Shown here in pieces: positions 35,125-44,420 of a stretch of 64,000 nucleotides of DNA. Where the stretch lies: assembly GCA_023614405.1 (NCBI GenBank), contig CM042694.1:479605392-479669391 (forward strand), in the 5' to 3' direction. The translations under genes were made by a program, and so were the position numbers. Position 1 is the first letter of the stretch. Each line of letters opens with the position of its first letter. Below the pieces are notes generated by a model. It saw only the letters and a program-made list of their open reading frames with translations, searched no databases and had not been told where the DNA came from. The DNA comes from Avena insularis (Eukaryota; Streptophyta; Magnoliopsida; Poales; Poaceae).

Positions 35125-35843
35125 CTCAAGGTCACTGTCCTCACTGGCGCTAGCGGCGGTGGGGGCAGTGGCCTGGACTGGCGAGGACCTGTGGCGGAGG
35201 AGATGCGTGGAGGTGGCGGCGACGCTGGTGCGCGAGGAAACGGTGTGGCGGCGGCGCGACTAAGTAGGTGCGGTGGCGGCGGTGCTGTCGCTAGAGAGGA
35301 ATAGGAAGAAGAAGAGCCAGAGGGGCACGAGAGTGGGGAAAAGACCCAAGGGGCGCGCCCCTCCCCTATTTAACCACGCCCTTGAGGGGTAGTGGGATCG
35401 CGCTATGCGGACGGGCCACACGTTGTGGCCGTGTATGACCCGCATCAACCAATCAGCGACGAGCCACAAGAAGGGCCACAGGATGCAGGAGATCCCACGA
35501 CGTGACGTTATGATATAGTTAACGAGGAGGCAGGCACGATGTGACGTGTGCTACAGTAATATCTGACAATAACTGTGGCGGTTACTGGCACTGGCCCTTA
35601 AAATGAGGCAAAGTAATGATTAGCCTCCACATGGGGAAGCGTACAAGAGAAGGAAGAATGACCCGGACGAGTATGAGGTGACCCGACTGGCAAGTGAAAA
35701 CTCGGAATGTGCCAAGGGAAAGTAAACCTATGAAATCTGAACTATGAGATAACTCAGAAAAGGAGCAAAAGGCTCGGTAAAATTGAACCTGCTGTGGCCT
35801 TAGCGGCTAAGGCAGCCAAGACCACACCAGCTTCGGGGGCTAA
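35125..35843 (+). other. E4 region between antisense gene and 3' LTR, with polypurine tract
   Basis: The antisense promoter should lie here: a TATA-like CCCTATTTAACC (minus strand GGTTAAATAGGG) is at about 35364-35375, about 240 bp upstream of the antisense ATG. The polypurine tract next to the LTR reads CTTCGGGGGCTAA (35831-35843). No other gene is visible; 60-80 codon frames are chance. Confidence 0.5.
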
Positions 35844-36642
35844 TGTTGGGAGGATACCCCCGGGTAGGGTCACACCAAGGTATAAAGGCCAAGTTAGCCG
35901 AGGTACGGCAAGGTCAAAGCAGGTGCTGGCCGAGTCACCTCAAGGCAGGCCGAATCACGGGGTAACCCGGACCAGGGGATGTCCACCTAACTGGGTCTCA
36001 GCCGACTTATGCAGTATGTCGGTAAGATGTATCTAACTCATATGCAGGTACAGGTGTGGCCGGATCAGCTAGGCGCGATCCGGGTTATACCAAGCTTGTA
36101 AGAGAAGGAATGTATCTCGCTGGTCAAAGGGTGACCACTGTACGCAGAGCGTGAGCGAAGCGGCCAGAGGCTAGGACCACCAAGGCATGGCCGACAAAGG
36201 TGACGATGCCCAGGTCGGATGACGCGGGCGCCGCAAAGGCTCACATAGCCTCTGCAGGGATGACGCTGGGCAAAAGTGACCCGGTTGGCTTACTATTTTG
36301 GGAAGAGGCATATTCCTTGGAATATGCCTCCACATATGCCCTAATTGGAGACCTAGCCACCCCTATATAAGGAGGGCTAGGGCCTCTATAGAAAGGGTTG
36401 ATCTCTAGAGGGTTGTGTTTTACTAGTGTGTTCCAGAGAGCTAGCTAGTGGTGAGAGTAAGAGAGTCCCTTTCTTCCTCCTCTCCCCAATACAGCTCAAG
36501 GAGCACTTGTAAACCGTGGAAGTGAATCAAATACAAAAATTTGTGTGTGGATTCACCACACTATCCCTCCCTGGATTCCCCTAGTGCATTTAGTCCCCAC
36601 CTTTAGCCTATCCATGGCATCTGCCGTGACACCACCACGACA
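35844..36642 (+). repeat. E4 3' LTR
   Basis: 799 bp, TGTTGGGAGGATACCCCC to CACCACCACGACA, nearly the same length as the 5' copy. Scattered substitutions, mostly transitions, separate the two. Confidence 0.9.
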
Positions 36643-36729
36643 ACTAGACACTCTGGGACTGGCGACTAGAGGAAACTCAGTGCCTAGCCACTGAAATTCA
36701 ATGACTAGACACTCGGGGACTGGACGTAC
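36643..36729. repeat. E4 right TSD and right part of the E1 intronic tandem repeat
   Basis: ACTAG (36643-36647) is the second TSD copy. The E1 repeat unit resumes (ACTAGACACTCTGGGACTGG ... GCCTAGCCACTGAAATTC), followed by a partial unit GACTAGACACTCGGGGACTG that ends at the splice donor of antisense exon 3. Confidence 0.85.
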
Positions 36730-37195
36730 CTGAATGTCGGCGCCAAGCATATTGTGAAGTTCTTTGGCGTCCGTCGTAGGGACCACAAAGGAGGTACGCC
36801 CGCGACGTGGCCCGGCGTCCTCATCGATAATTTCCGGCATTTGCGGAGATTGGGTCTCTGCCACGGTCGCAAAACTCCTCGCCATGAAGTGCGAGAACGT
36901 CACGGACGCCCTCGCTGGGGCACTGGTTGCTGGAACTGGCGGTGCTGCCATTGGAGCCCCATCCACTGGCTCTGATTGAGTGGCTTCCACCTCCTCGCCA
37001 CCAGCAGTGGCATCACTCGCCCTGGCGCCAGCTTGTCTTACAGCCCCGTCGGGCTCACCCTTCTGCTTCTTCGCGTCTTCAGCAGGCGCGACATCTGCAG
37101 CAGGTTTCCTGTTCCTAGGGAGCTCGCCTCCCCCCGTGGTGACAGTCGATGGAATTTTAGCCACCGAAGGGCGGCCTATCTTCTTAGCGCCGAAT
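36730..37195 (-). pseudogene. E1 antisense gene, exon 3
   Basis: From a TTTGTAG acceptor (37196-37197) to a GTACGT donor (36724-36729). The open frame reads FGAKKIGRPSVAKIPSTVTT, KPAADVAPAEDAKKQKGEPD, VTFSHFMARSFATVAETQSP and TTDAKELHNMLGADIQ. It is rich in Ala, Pro and charged residues, with no stop. Confidence 0.7.
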
Positions 37196-37299
37196 CTACA
37201 AAAACCTCCAAAGTCAGCAAAGAAATCGCACAAAAATAAGTCCAACAATTGGAAAGAAAATCTCTGAAGACTTATTTGGCGACTGGAAGAAAACACAAC

Positions 37300-38000
37300 C
37301 TCGTGCTGATGTGGGCAAGCTTATCCAACTCCAGGCCTAGCTTGCGCGCCAGACCTTTCTCGAAGACATCCGAAGCCCACGACACCGCGGGCCTCTTCAA
37401 TGATGAGGCCACAGTCACAGGAACCTCTGGTTCAGAAGACGCCGCCGTTCCCGAAGGTCGCGGCGACTTTGACGCTGCGGCCTTAGCTAGCTCCTGCTCT
37501 GGCGCCATCGAAGTTGTTGGCGCGATCATCACAAGAGGAGCCTCCACCGCTGCTTCGGTGCCTTCAGCCTCCGATCCCATCATCGGAACCGTGCCCTCCG
37601 GGATCTTGCGTGAGGTCTCGGCCGTGTCATCATCATCCGACTCGAACACCACCGCTGACCTGGATGGTGACGCCGGCTTGTTCACTGGCGACTTCGGCTT
37701 GCACGAGAGCTTGGCCGGCGTGGCTGTTCGCCGAGAACTCTGCTCTTGCAAGATCTCGTCGTCCTCTTCACGCTCTTCAAGACTATGGCTCGCCTCGAAC
37801 TCATGCTGCTTTTGCATGCGAGTCTTGCGCGCCGCGGGCACTGGGGGAGGAACCTCCATTTCCTCCTCTTCGTCCTCAGAAGATTCCCCTGCGGAACCTC
37901 CCTCGAATTCTTGGGGAACCTCTTCGTCGAGTGGAGGGAGCCAGCCTTCCAGAACCTGGAACAACTGAGAGTGGACACGAATGAGTTTCGGATGATGTGG
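37300..38000 (-). pseudogene. E1 antisense gene, exon 2
   Basis: From a TTTGCAG acceptor (38001-38002) to a GTTGTG donor (37294-37299). The open frame reads PHHPKLIRVHSQLFQVLEGW, DEEVPQEFEGGSAGESSEDE, SRSAVVFESDDDDTAETSRK and SWASDVFEKGLARKLGLELD. Acidic, low-complexity and without a stop over more than 230 codons. Confidence 0.75.
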
Positions 38001-38057
38001 CTGCAAATTGCACCACGGGAATCACGACTAAATATAAGTTCGGAGAAAAGGACTTAC

Positions 38058-38933
38058 TGTGGGGGCTTCGTTCTTCACAGGCACGTATGGAGCAAGCCCG
38101 GCCGACGTGGTTGTATATTCCGTGTCAGTGATCTTCTTCAGGGCGGTCTTGTAATCTTCAGCGTCCCACGACTCCTTGCTGGTCTAGGAGGGATCATTCT
38201 TTCCGCTGTACTCGTACATCCAGTGCGGCCGAGCTACCAACGGAACCAGGCGCCGCCCGAGCCAGCAGTTGTAGAGGTTGATCGAGGACATCCCTTGGTC
38301 CTTCAGCTTCTGGATCTGGTCCATCATCTCCACGACAGCCATCCTTTGATCATAGGGGAGCCTGGCCGTTGCCAACCGACAGGGCTCGCTCCTCTCCGTG
38401 ACGAATTTCGGGAACACCACTTCGCCAGAGGGGGTGGACTCCTTCACGTAGAACCAACTCTTCTTCCACTCGCTCACGGCCTTCTTCGGTAGCATGAGCT
38501 TGACGAAGTTGACCTTTGGCTTCAGCTGGAAGGTGACGCCTCCGGCCGCCAAGATTGGGCTGTCGGACCCTTCACGCCCGATGCGGCCGTGGAAGAGCTC
38601 CAACGACAGCGGGAAGTATGTCCTACAACCGAGGTAGCACTCGCAGACGGCGACGAAGATCACCAGCTGCTCGATGCTGTGCGGGCCGAGATATGACGGT
38701 TTGATCGCACAATACGCATAGAACCACCGGAAGAATAATGAAGTAGGGAACCCGAAGCCCCTGTCCAAATGGCTTGGGAAGCAGATGAACTCACCAGCGC
38801 GCGGCTTCGGCTCGATCTCGGAAGACGCGGGAATCCGCCAATTCCCCCTGAGGAGGATTCCGGCATCCTCGAAGGACCTGAGTTGCGCCATGGTGCACTT
38901 AGATTTCCCCCACGAGCCTTTTGGAGGCGCCAT
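38058..38933 (-). pseudogene. E1 antisense gene, exon 1 (putative gypsy-type transposon domain)
   Basis: Starts MAPPKGSWGKSKCTMAQLRS at 38933. The conserved block AGEFICFPSHLDRGFGFPTS, then FFRWFYAYCAIKPSYLGPHS, CECYLGCRTYFPLSLELF and ENWKKSWFYV-like EWKKSWFYVKESTPSGEVVF matches the Transposase_28 domain; MVEMMDQIQKLKDQGMSSI and LVARPHWMYEYSG follow, ending in a GTAAGT donor (38052-38057). A single TAG at about 38184 (after GKNDPS) interrupts an otherwise open frame. Its nearest neighbour in the window is E5 at 15948-17623. No catalytic motif is visible. Confidence 0.8.
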
Positions 38934-39350
38934 CAGGAGGAAAGCTGGGTCGCTCGGTCTGGAGAGTTTTGGTCAAGGGAAGACAAAAGAAATGGATGCA
39001 CCAGAATGAAGAACGTGAGGAAGGATCTGAGAGAATGATATGTCGCTCCCCTTATAAAGGAGTGCTACCCGCCAATCTCGGGGTAGCCGTTACCTACGGT
39101 AATTGCGCCAAAGTTACCGTTGGACTACCCAACGGATAGTTTGACCAGGTTGATGGTCCAACTACTTCACTCGACTCACCTGCAACCGTGCTTGTCCATT
39201 CGCCGAAGCAGCGACTAGAAATTTGGAGGAAAATTTCCTTTGTTTCAATAGAGTCCAGCGCCGATTCGACTGGGCATCCAAATTGGACTCGCTTACTCCG
39301 ACTGCCAAATGAACACCTGCATTTGAATCAACAATGGCCTCGGGGACTAC
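38934..39350 (+). other. E1 region between antisense gene and 3' LTR, with polypurine tract
   Basis: About 415 bp upstream of the antisense ATG. A TATA-like element for the minus strand (CCTTTATAAGG form) is at 39050-39060, about 120 bp before the start codon. The polypurine tract GGCCTCGGGGACTAC (39336-39350) abuts the LTR. Confidence 0.6.
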
Positions 39351-39848
39351 TGATGGGGATATGCCGAACGGGGTATGCCCAGCAAGGCGTTCCGATTGGG
39401 TCAAAGGCTTAGCAAGTGGGCCTGCAGGATGGCGACTGGAATGCGATTGAGGAGAAGGCCTGGCGATTGGAGACTGGAGGCCCAGAAGCATACTCGAAGC
39501 CCAGTCGGATTAGGTTAAAGCCTCTGAATCCATATCTTGTTTGGTTATAAGCTGTAAACCCTAGCGAGGTGACTCCTATATAAACCTCCCTAGGGTACTC
39601 TGAGGACTTACGTTCCATCATACACCCCTTCGAGCGACTCGCTGCTTAGATGCCGAGCTCGCCACCCTTGTAACTCGCTCTCCATCAATCTAATCTAGTA
39701 GGAGTAGGTCTTTACCCTCCAGGGGCCGAACCTGGGTAAACCCATGTGCATCCACCCCCATCTCGCACCGCAGATGGCCGCCAGCTCTCGCCCCCGATTC
39801 TATCGATCGCTGCCTACTGCAGCGACTGCCGTGGCCATTTCCACGACA
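39351..39848 (+). repeat. E1 3' LTR
   Basis: 498 bp, same edges as the 5' LTR. It keeps the 25-bp segment absent from the 5' copy and an uninterrupted ATG-led frame (MAASSRPRFYRSLPTAATAV) over its last 75 bp. Its length is close to the E2 LTR (499 bp). Confidence 0.9.
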
Positions 39849-41596
39849 ATTGTCTTATTTAGGAAGATGTGATATTTGTGAATAAAATAAGAGAGATGTA
39901 TAGAGTATATTTAGGAAAGGAATTCCTTATCTAAAGATAAGCTTAGTGAGGTATTAAGGTAGGAGTGCTTGAGGAACGTTTAACCAATAGTATATCAAGC
40001 CATGATAGAACCATGTCTACCTCTTTGTCCAGAACCCTAGAATTAAGTTAGCAGTGAAACTTGTTCCTAAGTTTAAGTAGCCATTGGAAAGGTATCTCTT
40101 AGTCAAATGAAACTTCTAAGAGATAATTAGAACACTAGTTGAGGGTGTATTGATGAGATCCTAGTCTACCTTATTGTCTTAAACCTTAATAGAAACCTAG
40201 ACCATGAACCATCAAGGCACATTAAGAAGTAATCTTTATAGCCCACTCTAAGTTGAGATAACATTCAGGGTAATAAAGTTACGAGCAATCCTTGAACCTT
40301 GATCCCTAGCAACATTCAGTAATAAACTTGAGGGTAGTGTATCCTCTGGGGGTCCATAGTAAGTGTGGTATTAGAAACCCTAAGTAAATGTTGCTGGGAA
40401 TTGAGATCACTTGTGCCACATGAATGTGAATGGGTATTCACCATTATACAATAAACTTCTATCAACACATGCCTACTCTAAAAGTAATCCATGCCTACTC
40501 TAAAAGTAAGTAGAATGGTTGTGAAGAAATTGTAACAGAATTGAAGAATAAGAATTCACCAAACCCTGAGAACCATGGAATTCAAATCACCATATTATAA
40601 ACCCCGAGGTTTAATACCTTATAATGTATATTTATATAGTTCCTTGATGAGGTTATGTATTAATAAGATTCTATATACATCATTAACCATTTTAAACCAT
40701 TACTCTTAAAATTATCTAGTGAAAACCAAATCCTCTTTAAAGGATATTTAAATAAGGAGTAATCCTAAAAACCCTAATTCCTATTTATATTTTCTAACAA
40801 AATAATCCTATCTATAATCATGACTAGTATAAATACTAAAAAAAGAATATCAAACCAATTAGTACATTAACCCATGAAGAACCTTGTTGATTCACTGAAT
40901 TATGAATATTTGATTCATTGAGGAAATTCATATTTACAAAGGTTTTATAAAAAAATAGCAAACAAAAAATAGAATTGGAAAAAGAAGGAGCTGTCAGCCC
41001 ACAACCTGCTTTTTTTCGCTTAATCACGCCCGTGCATAGCCGCCATTGCCCGCTCACTCCGCATCGGACCAACACTGACCCAGGCCCAGGTACCGGTTCG
41101 CCGTCATCTTCTCCGTGCGTCACAAGTAGCTCTCTGGAGCTGGCGCCGTCGCCCGATGACGATCATGGTCATTAGTAGAAATTGGACCACCGCGATGCTC
41201 GCCGACGCCCCAGACCGCGTTGATAAGATCAGCCGTGCTCTCCTCTATCTATCCATACCAGTCTTATCCTCTCTCTCGCTCTCTAGAGCAAACCCCTCTT
41301 CCTCACCGAAATCCTAACCTCCGGCCACCACAAATCACCATTGTTTCTGACCTCCCTAAGCTCCGTCGTGGTGCCTAGGAGCTTCCTCTTGTCGTCCTAG
41401 ATCATCTGGTAGAAGGAATCGATCCCTCTCGCTCGCTATCGATGCCACTGACCATAGTTGTCCACCGCTTGCCGTCGACCATGGCGACACCGTCTGAGCA
41501 CGCCTCTCCTCCTCATCGCCTCTACAAGCTTCCTGGTGAGCCCCTGATACCTCTGGTTCTCTCTGATTCGTCGCTCGCTCATCATAGTGACCTACC
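39849..41596 (+). mobile_element. Long host repeat, segment H2
   Basis: Begins with the second ATTGT copy of the E1 TSD, so it continues H1. The first 1.1 kb is AT-rich and non-coding. From about 40980 it is GC-richer, with a CT-rich leader-like stretch (CCTCTCTCTCGCTCTC at 41268-41283). A 206-bp segment at its end (41391-41596) recurs at 50218-50423. Frames of 60-90 codons are short and not conserved between the two copies. Confidence 0.6.
41391..41596. repeat. 206-bp duplicated host segment, left copy
   Basis: Matches 50218-50423 base for base in length, with about 15 substitutions counted by eye (about 7 percent), mostly transitions. The copies lie on the two sides of E2. Far too long for a TSD. 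Confidence 0.9.
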
Positions 41597-41602
41597 TGTC
41601 CG

Positions 41603-41855
41603 GCTGCAATTTCCAAGGCCCGTGAAGGGTATGTTCCGGTCGCCAAACTGGACGCCGTGAATGAGCGAATTCCCTTGCTGATCCATGACTTGGAGGAGGC
41701 GAGAGCGACCTCAGTTTCTTTTGAGGACCGAGCGAAGGCTGCTGTCGCTACGGCTGAGGAGGAATGCAAGGCCACGGATTCGATCATCGTGGGGCTGCAC
41801 AATGAGCATGCCGCCTTGGAAAAGCATGTCACAGAGAACTGCCGCAAACTCCTCG
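41603..41855 (+). pseudogene. E2 antisense gene, exon 5 equivalent (truncated start)
   Basis: In-frame match to E1 exon 5: REGYVPVAKLDAVNERIPLL, HDLEEARATSVSFEDRAKAA, EECKATDSIIVGLHNEHAAL and EKHVTENCRKLLG, ending at a GTGCGT donor. The element breakpoint removes its first few codons. The strand is plus because E2 is inverted. Confidence 0.75.
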
Positions 41856-41937
41856 GTGCGTCTCCGTCTTTGCCTGACTTGTTTGGCGAGTCCCTTATTG
41901 GGGGAGTCCGTAGTTTCACTAACGTCTGATGTTGCAG

Positions 41938-42519
41938 ATGTGATAGGGCAAAGCGACCCAGTGGTGCAGACCTTCAACGCTTCGCAGTGCGTGACTGCCG
42001 TGGTGAACGCAGCCACAGCTTCGGCGTTATGTGTCCAAGCGGTTCTTCAAGGCATGTCCCCCCACCGAGGTTATTCCTGGGGGGCTTATAGAGGTGTGGT
42101 GCTATCTGGAGGAGGCGCCTGTCGTCATGGAGTGGATGGCGTGTTCGGCATTCAGGCGCGGGGCCACCACGGCATTGAGCCTGGGTCTCGCCCACTTCCC
42201 CGACGACTTCAACCTTGACGACGTGACTAGTGGATACCCATCGGCGGCCGGCATGATGGAGATGTCAGAGGTACTGAAGCTGACTGCGAAGGCTGCCCCT
42301 TTTGCCGATCGGGTCCTGGCGATGGGGGATCTTCTGCCATACCAGGAGACGGTGTTGGCGCCTGGCGACCCCGAGCTGGAGCATCGCGACATGAAGTCGG
42401 AGCAGCCCTTCCGGTCGGCATTGTCGAAGTCGCTGACGACCTACCCGACGAACCCGTGGCAGCCTTTTGTTCGTGTCAAGGAGGGTGGTGGTGCTTCTTC
42501 ATCAGGACCTGTGGAATAG
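41938..42519 (+). pseudogene. E2 antisense gene, last exon
   Basis: Follows a GTTGCAG acceptor (41931-41937) and ends at TAG 42517-42519. It reads VIGQSDPVVQTFNASQCVTA, then after one extra C near 42065 PTEVIPGGLIEVWCYLEEAP, MACSAFRRGATTALSLGLAH, DRVLAMGDLLPYQETVLAPG and FRSALSKSLTTYP to a Gly/Ser tail (GGGASSSGPVE). Apart from the frameshift it is open and very similar to E1 exon 6. Acceptor and donor positions are the same in both copies. Confidence 0.75.
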
Positions 42520-43317
42520 ACAATGTAGTTGGGCAGTTTGTAATGTATGCCAAGTGGCGACTGCTGTAATATTTTGTAATATATGCCGAGGGGAGTCAGT
42601 CGACTCGTATTGCGACCAGGATTGTGTGGTGTGTTTATTTTTGATTGAGCGAGTCCCCGAGCGCGTCCGCCCTTTAATGGGGTATAACTCGATTGTATAC
42701 TTTTGTGTTTTATTTTGGTTGTGCATTCTTTTATCTCTCGCGTCTTCTGAGGGGCGAGTCCCCGAGCGCGAGTAGGGTTGTTTTGTAGGCGAGTCCCCGA
42801 GCGTGGTGCTCAAACGTATTGGGCGCGTTCCTGTTGTAGGTTGTTAATGCGTTGTTTGTAACACGTCTCTTCCCCTGGCTCGGAGAGCCAGTCGCTGGGC
42901 GAGTCCAAGGCAGCTCTCTTACTTGGTGTGTTCCCGATCCGCGTGGGGGTTTCCGTTTTGCGGAGTCCCCGTGCGTGGTACTCAACCGTTTGAGTCGCTT
43001 TGCGCGAGGATGGGAGGGACAGGTCGCTGTGAGAAGCGTATACCGGTTGTCTTGGCCCGGTGGGCCAGTCGAGCTAGGCGACTCCAATGGCGGCTCCGGG
43101 TTGGCGTTTTGGTGGACGTCCCAAGGCCCGAGTATTTCTGGTGCCCTTGTGCCGCACTACTTAGCCGTGCCGGTCGCTCGACCAAAGGTTGACTTCCATG
43201 AGTAGCATATTGCTGATATGTACGAGTGCGAGTGGCACAAGAATATGGCGAGTAGACACAATTTGTGTGATCCAAATGAATTTCATTATATATGCCAGCT
43301 GAGTACAGTTTGAGGTT
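42520..43317 (-). other. E2 non-coding region between antisense gene and integrase
   Basis: Collinear with 26666-27440 of E1. It contains at least three GCGAGTCCCCGAGCG repeats (near 42648, 42758, 42789), the reverse complement of the CTCGGGGACTCGC motif. Long minus-strand frames across it are not shared in frame with E1. Confidence 0.65.
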
Positions 43318-44420
43318 CTATGTATAGAACTTTCTGAGGAGGTTTACATTCCACGACCTTTCGACCCCGAGCTGGCTGTCACCCCGTATGTCGATGAGGT
43401 AGTACGCGTCGTTGGCAAGGACTCGCCCTATGGCGAATGGCCCCTCCCATGGGGGGAGAGTTTGTTCATGCCTTTCTTGTCTTGGGCCAATCGTAGGACC
43501 AGGTCGCCTTCCTAGAAGGTGCAAGTCCGGACTCGGCGGCTGTGGTAGCGGCGGAGTCCTTGCCGGTAGATGGTGGTGCGAGAGCGAGCCAGGTCGCGTG
43601 CCTCGTCGAGTTGATCGACGCTGTCTTGGCGGGCTACCTCGTTGGTCGCCTTGACGTAGTTGGCGACTCGAGGTGAATCGTGCACCAGGTCAGTTGGCAT
43701 TACGGCCTCGGTGCCATACACCATGAAGAAGGCTGTGAACCCGATGGAGCGATTGACGGATGTGCGGATCCCCCATATTACGATGGGGAGCTCGTCGACC
43801 CAGCACCCTGGGGTGCACTCGAGGGGCACCTGGAGTCGCGGCTTGAGCCCGTGGAGGACGCTCTGGTTGGCGCGTTCTACTTGGCCGTTCGACTCCGGGT
43901 GGGCGACTAAAGCGAGGTCGAGTCGTATGCCATGTTCCTCGCAGAATTCCGCCATGGCCCCCTCGGTGAAATTGGTGTCGTTGTCCGTTATGATGCTGTG
44001 CGGGTAGCCATACCGATAGATGAGCTCGCGTAAGAACTTGGTGGCCGTCTTGCCGTCGCACTTTTTGATTGGCTTGGCCTCGACCCATTTGGTGAACTTG
44101 TCGACCGCGACCAGGAGATGGGTGAAGCCAGACGGGGCCTTCTTGAACGGGCCTACCATGTCCATGCCCCACACGGAGAATGGCCATGTAATGGGGATGG
44201 TCTTGAGTGCCGAACCAGGGAGGTGTGTCTGGTGGGCATACTTCTAGCACCCGACGCATCGCTAGACGATGTTGGTGGCGTCGGCGTGTGCGGTGAGCCA
44301 GTAGAAACTGTGCCGCATGGCCTAGGCGACTAGTGACTTAGCGTCAGCATGATGGCCGTAGTCGCCGGCGTGAATGTCCTGGAGGATCTTGCGGCCTTCT
44401 TCTGGCTGTACGCAGCGCTA
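43318..44420 (-). pseudogene. pol: E2 integrase
   Basis: Read downward from about 44420. The zinc finger ends with a TAG (44246-44244) shared with E1. The core frame 44174-43512 is open: MDMVGPFKKAPSGFTHLLVA, SIITDNDTNFTEGAMAEF (Asn-Asp in place of Asn-Gly), SNGQVERANQSVLHGLKPRL. So Asp, Asp and Glu of the catalytic triad are present. A frameshift near 43515 leads to the C-terminal part (PPWEGPFAIGRVLANDAYYL, SWNVNLLRKFYT). It has no chromodomain. Confidence 0.85.

Larger units (their letters stand above)
28686..36642 (+). mobile_element. E4: non-autonomous Tat-type element nested in E1
   Basis: A 7957-bp element with LTRs of 798 and 799 bp and TSD ACTAG. From the primer-binding site only about 140 bp precede the C-terminal end of integrase; gag, protease, RT, RNase H and the integrase core are missing. 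The rest is non-coding sequence, a seven-exon antisense gene and the polypurine tract. The LTRs differ at roughly 5 percent of positions by eye, including a clustered change in the first 40 bp. It differs from E1 and E3 in LTR sequence and length and so represents a third family. It could move only with enzymes supplied by relatives. Confidence 0.9.
19788..39848 (+). mobile_element. E1: full-length Tat/Grande-type Gypsy element, with E4 nested inside
   Basis: Bounded by two LTRs (19788-20260, 39351-39848) and TSD ATTGT. Without nested E4 and its duplicated 5 bp the element is about 12.1 kb. The order is 5' LTR, primer-binding site, gag, protease, RT, RNase H, integrase, long non-coding region, an antisense gene of at least six exons, polypurine tract, 3' LTR. 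This order, with an antisense gene between pol and the 3' LTR and no chromodomain, fits the Tat clade. E2 is a second, inverted copy of the same family. Every coding section carries stops or frameshifts, so the copy cannot move on its own. Confidence 0.9.

Noticed and set aside
40975..41175. Host gene exon or promoter in H2
   Set aside because: The GC-richer, CT-rich stretch resembles a plant 5' leader, but it lies within the continuous host repeat and its end is duplicated at 50218. No conserved coding frame is shared by the two copies.
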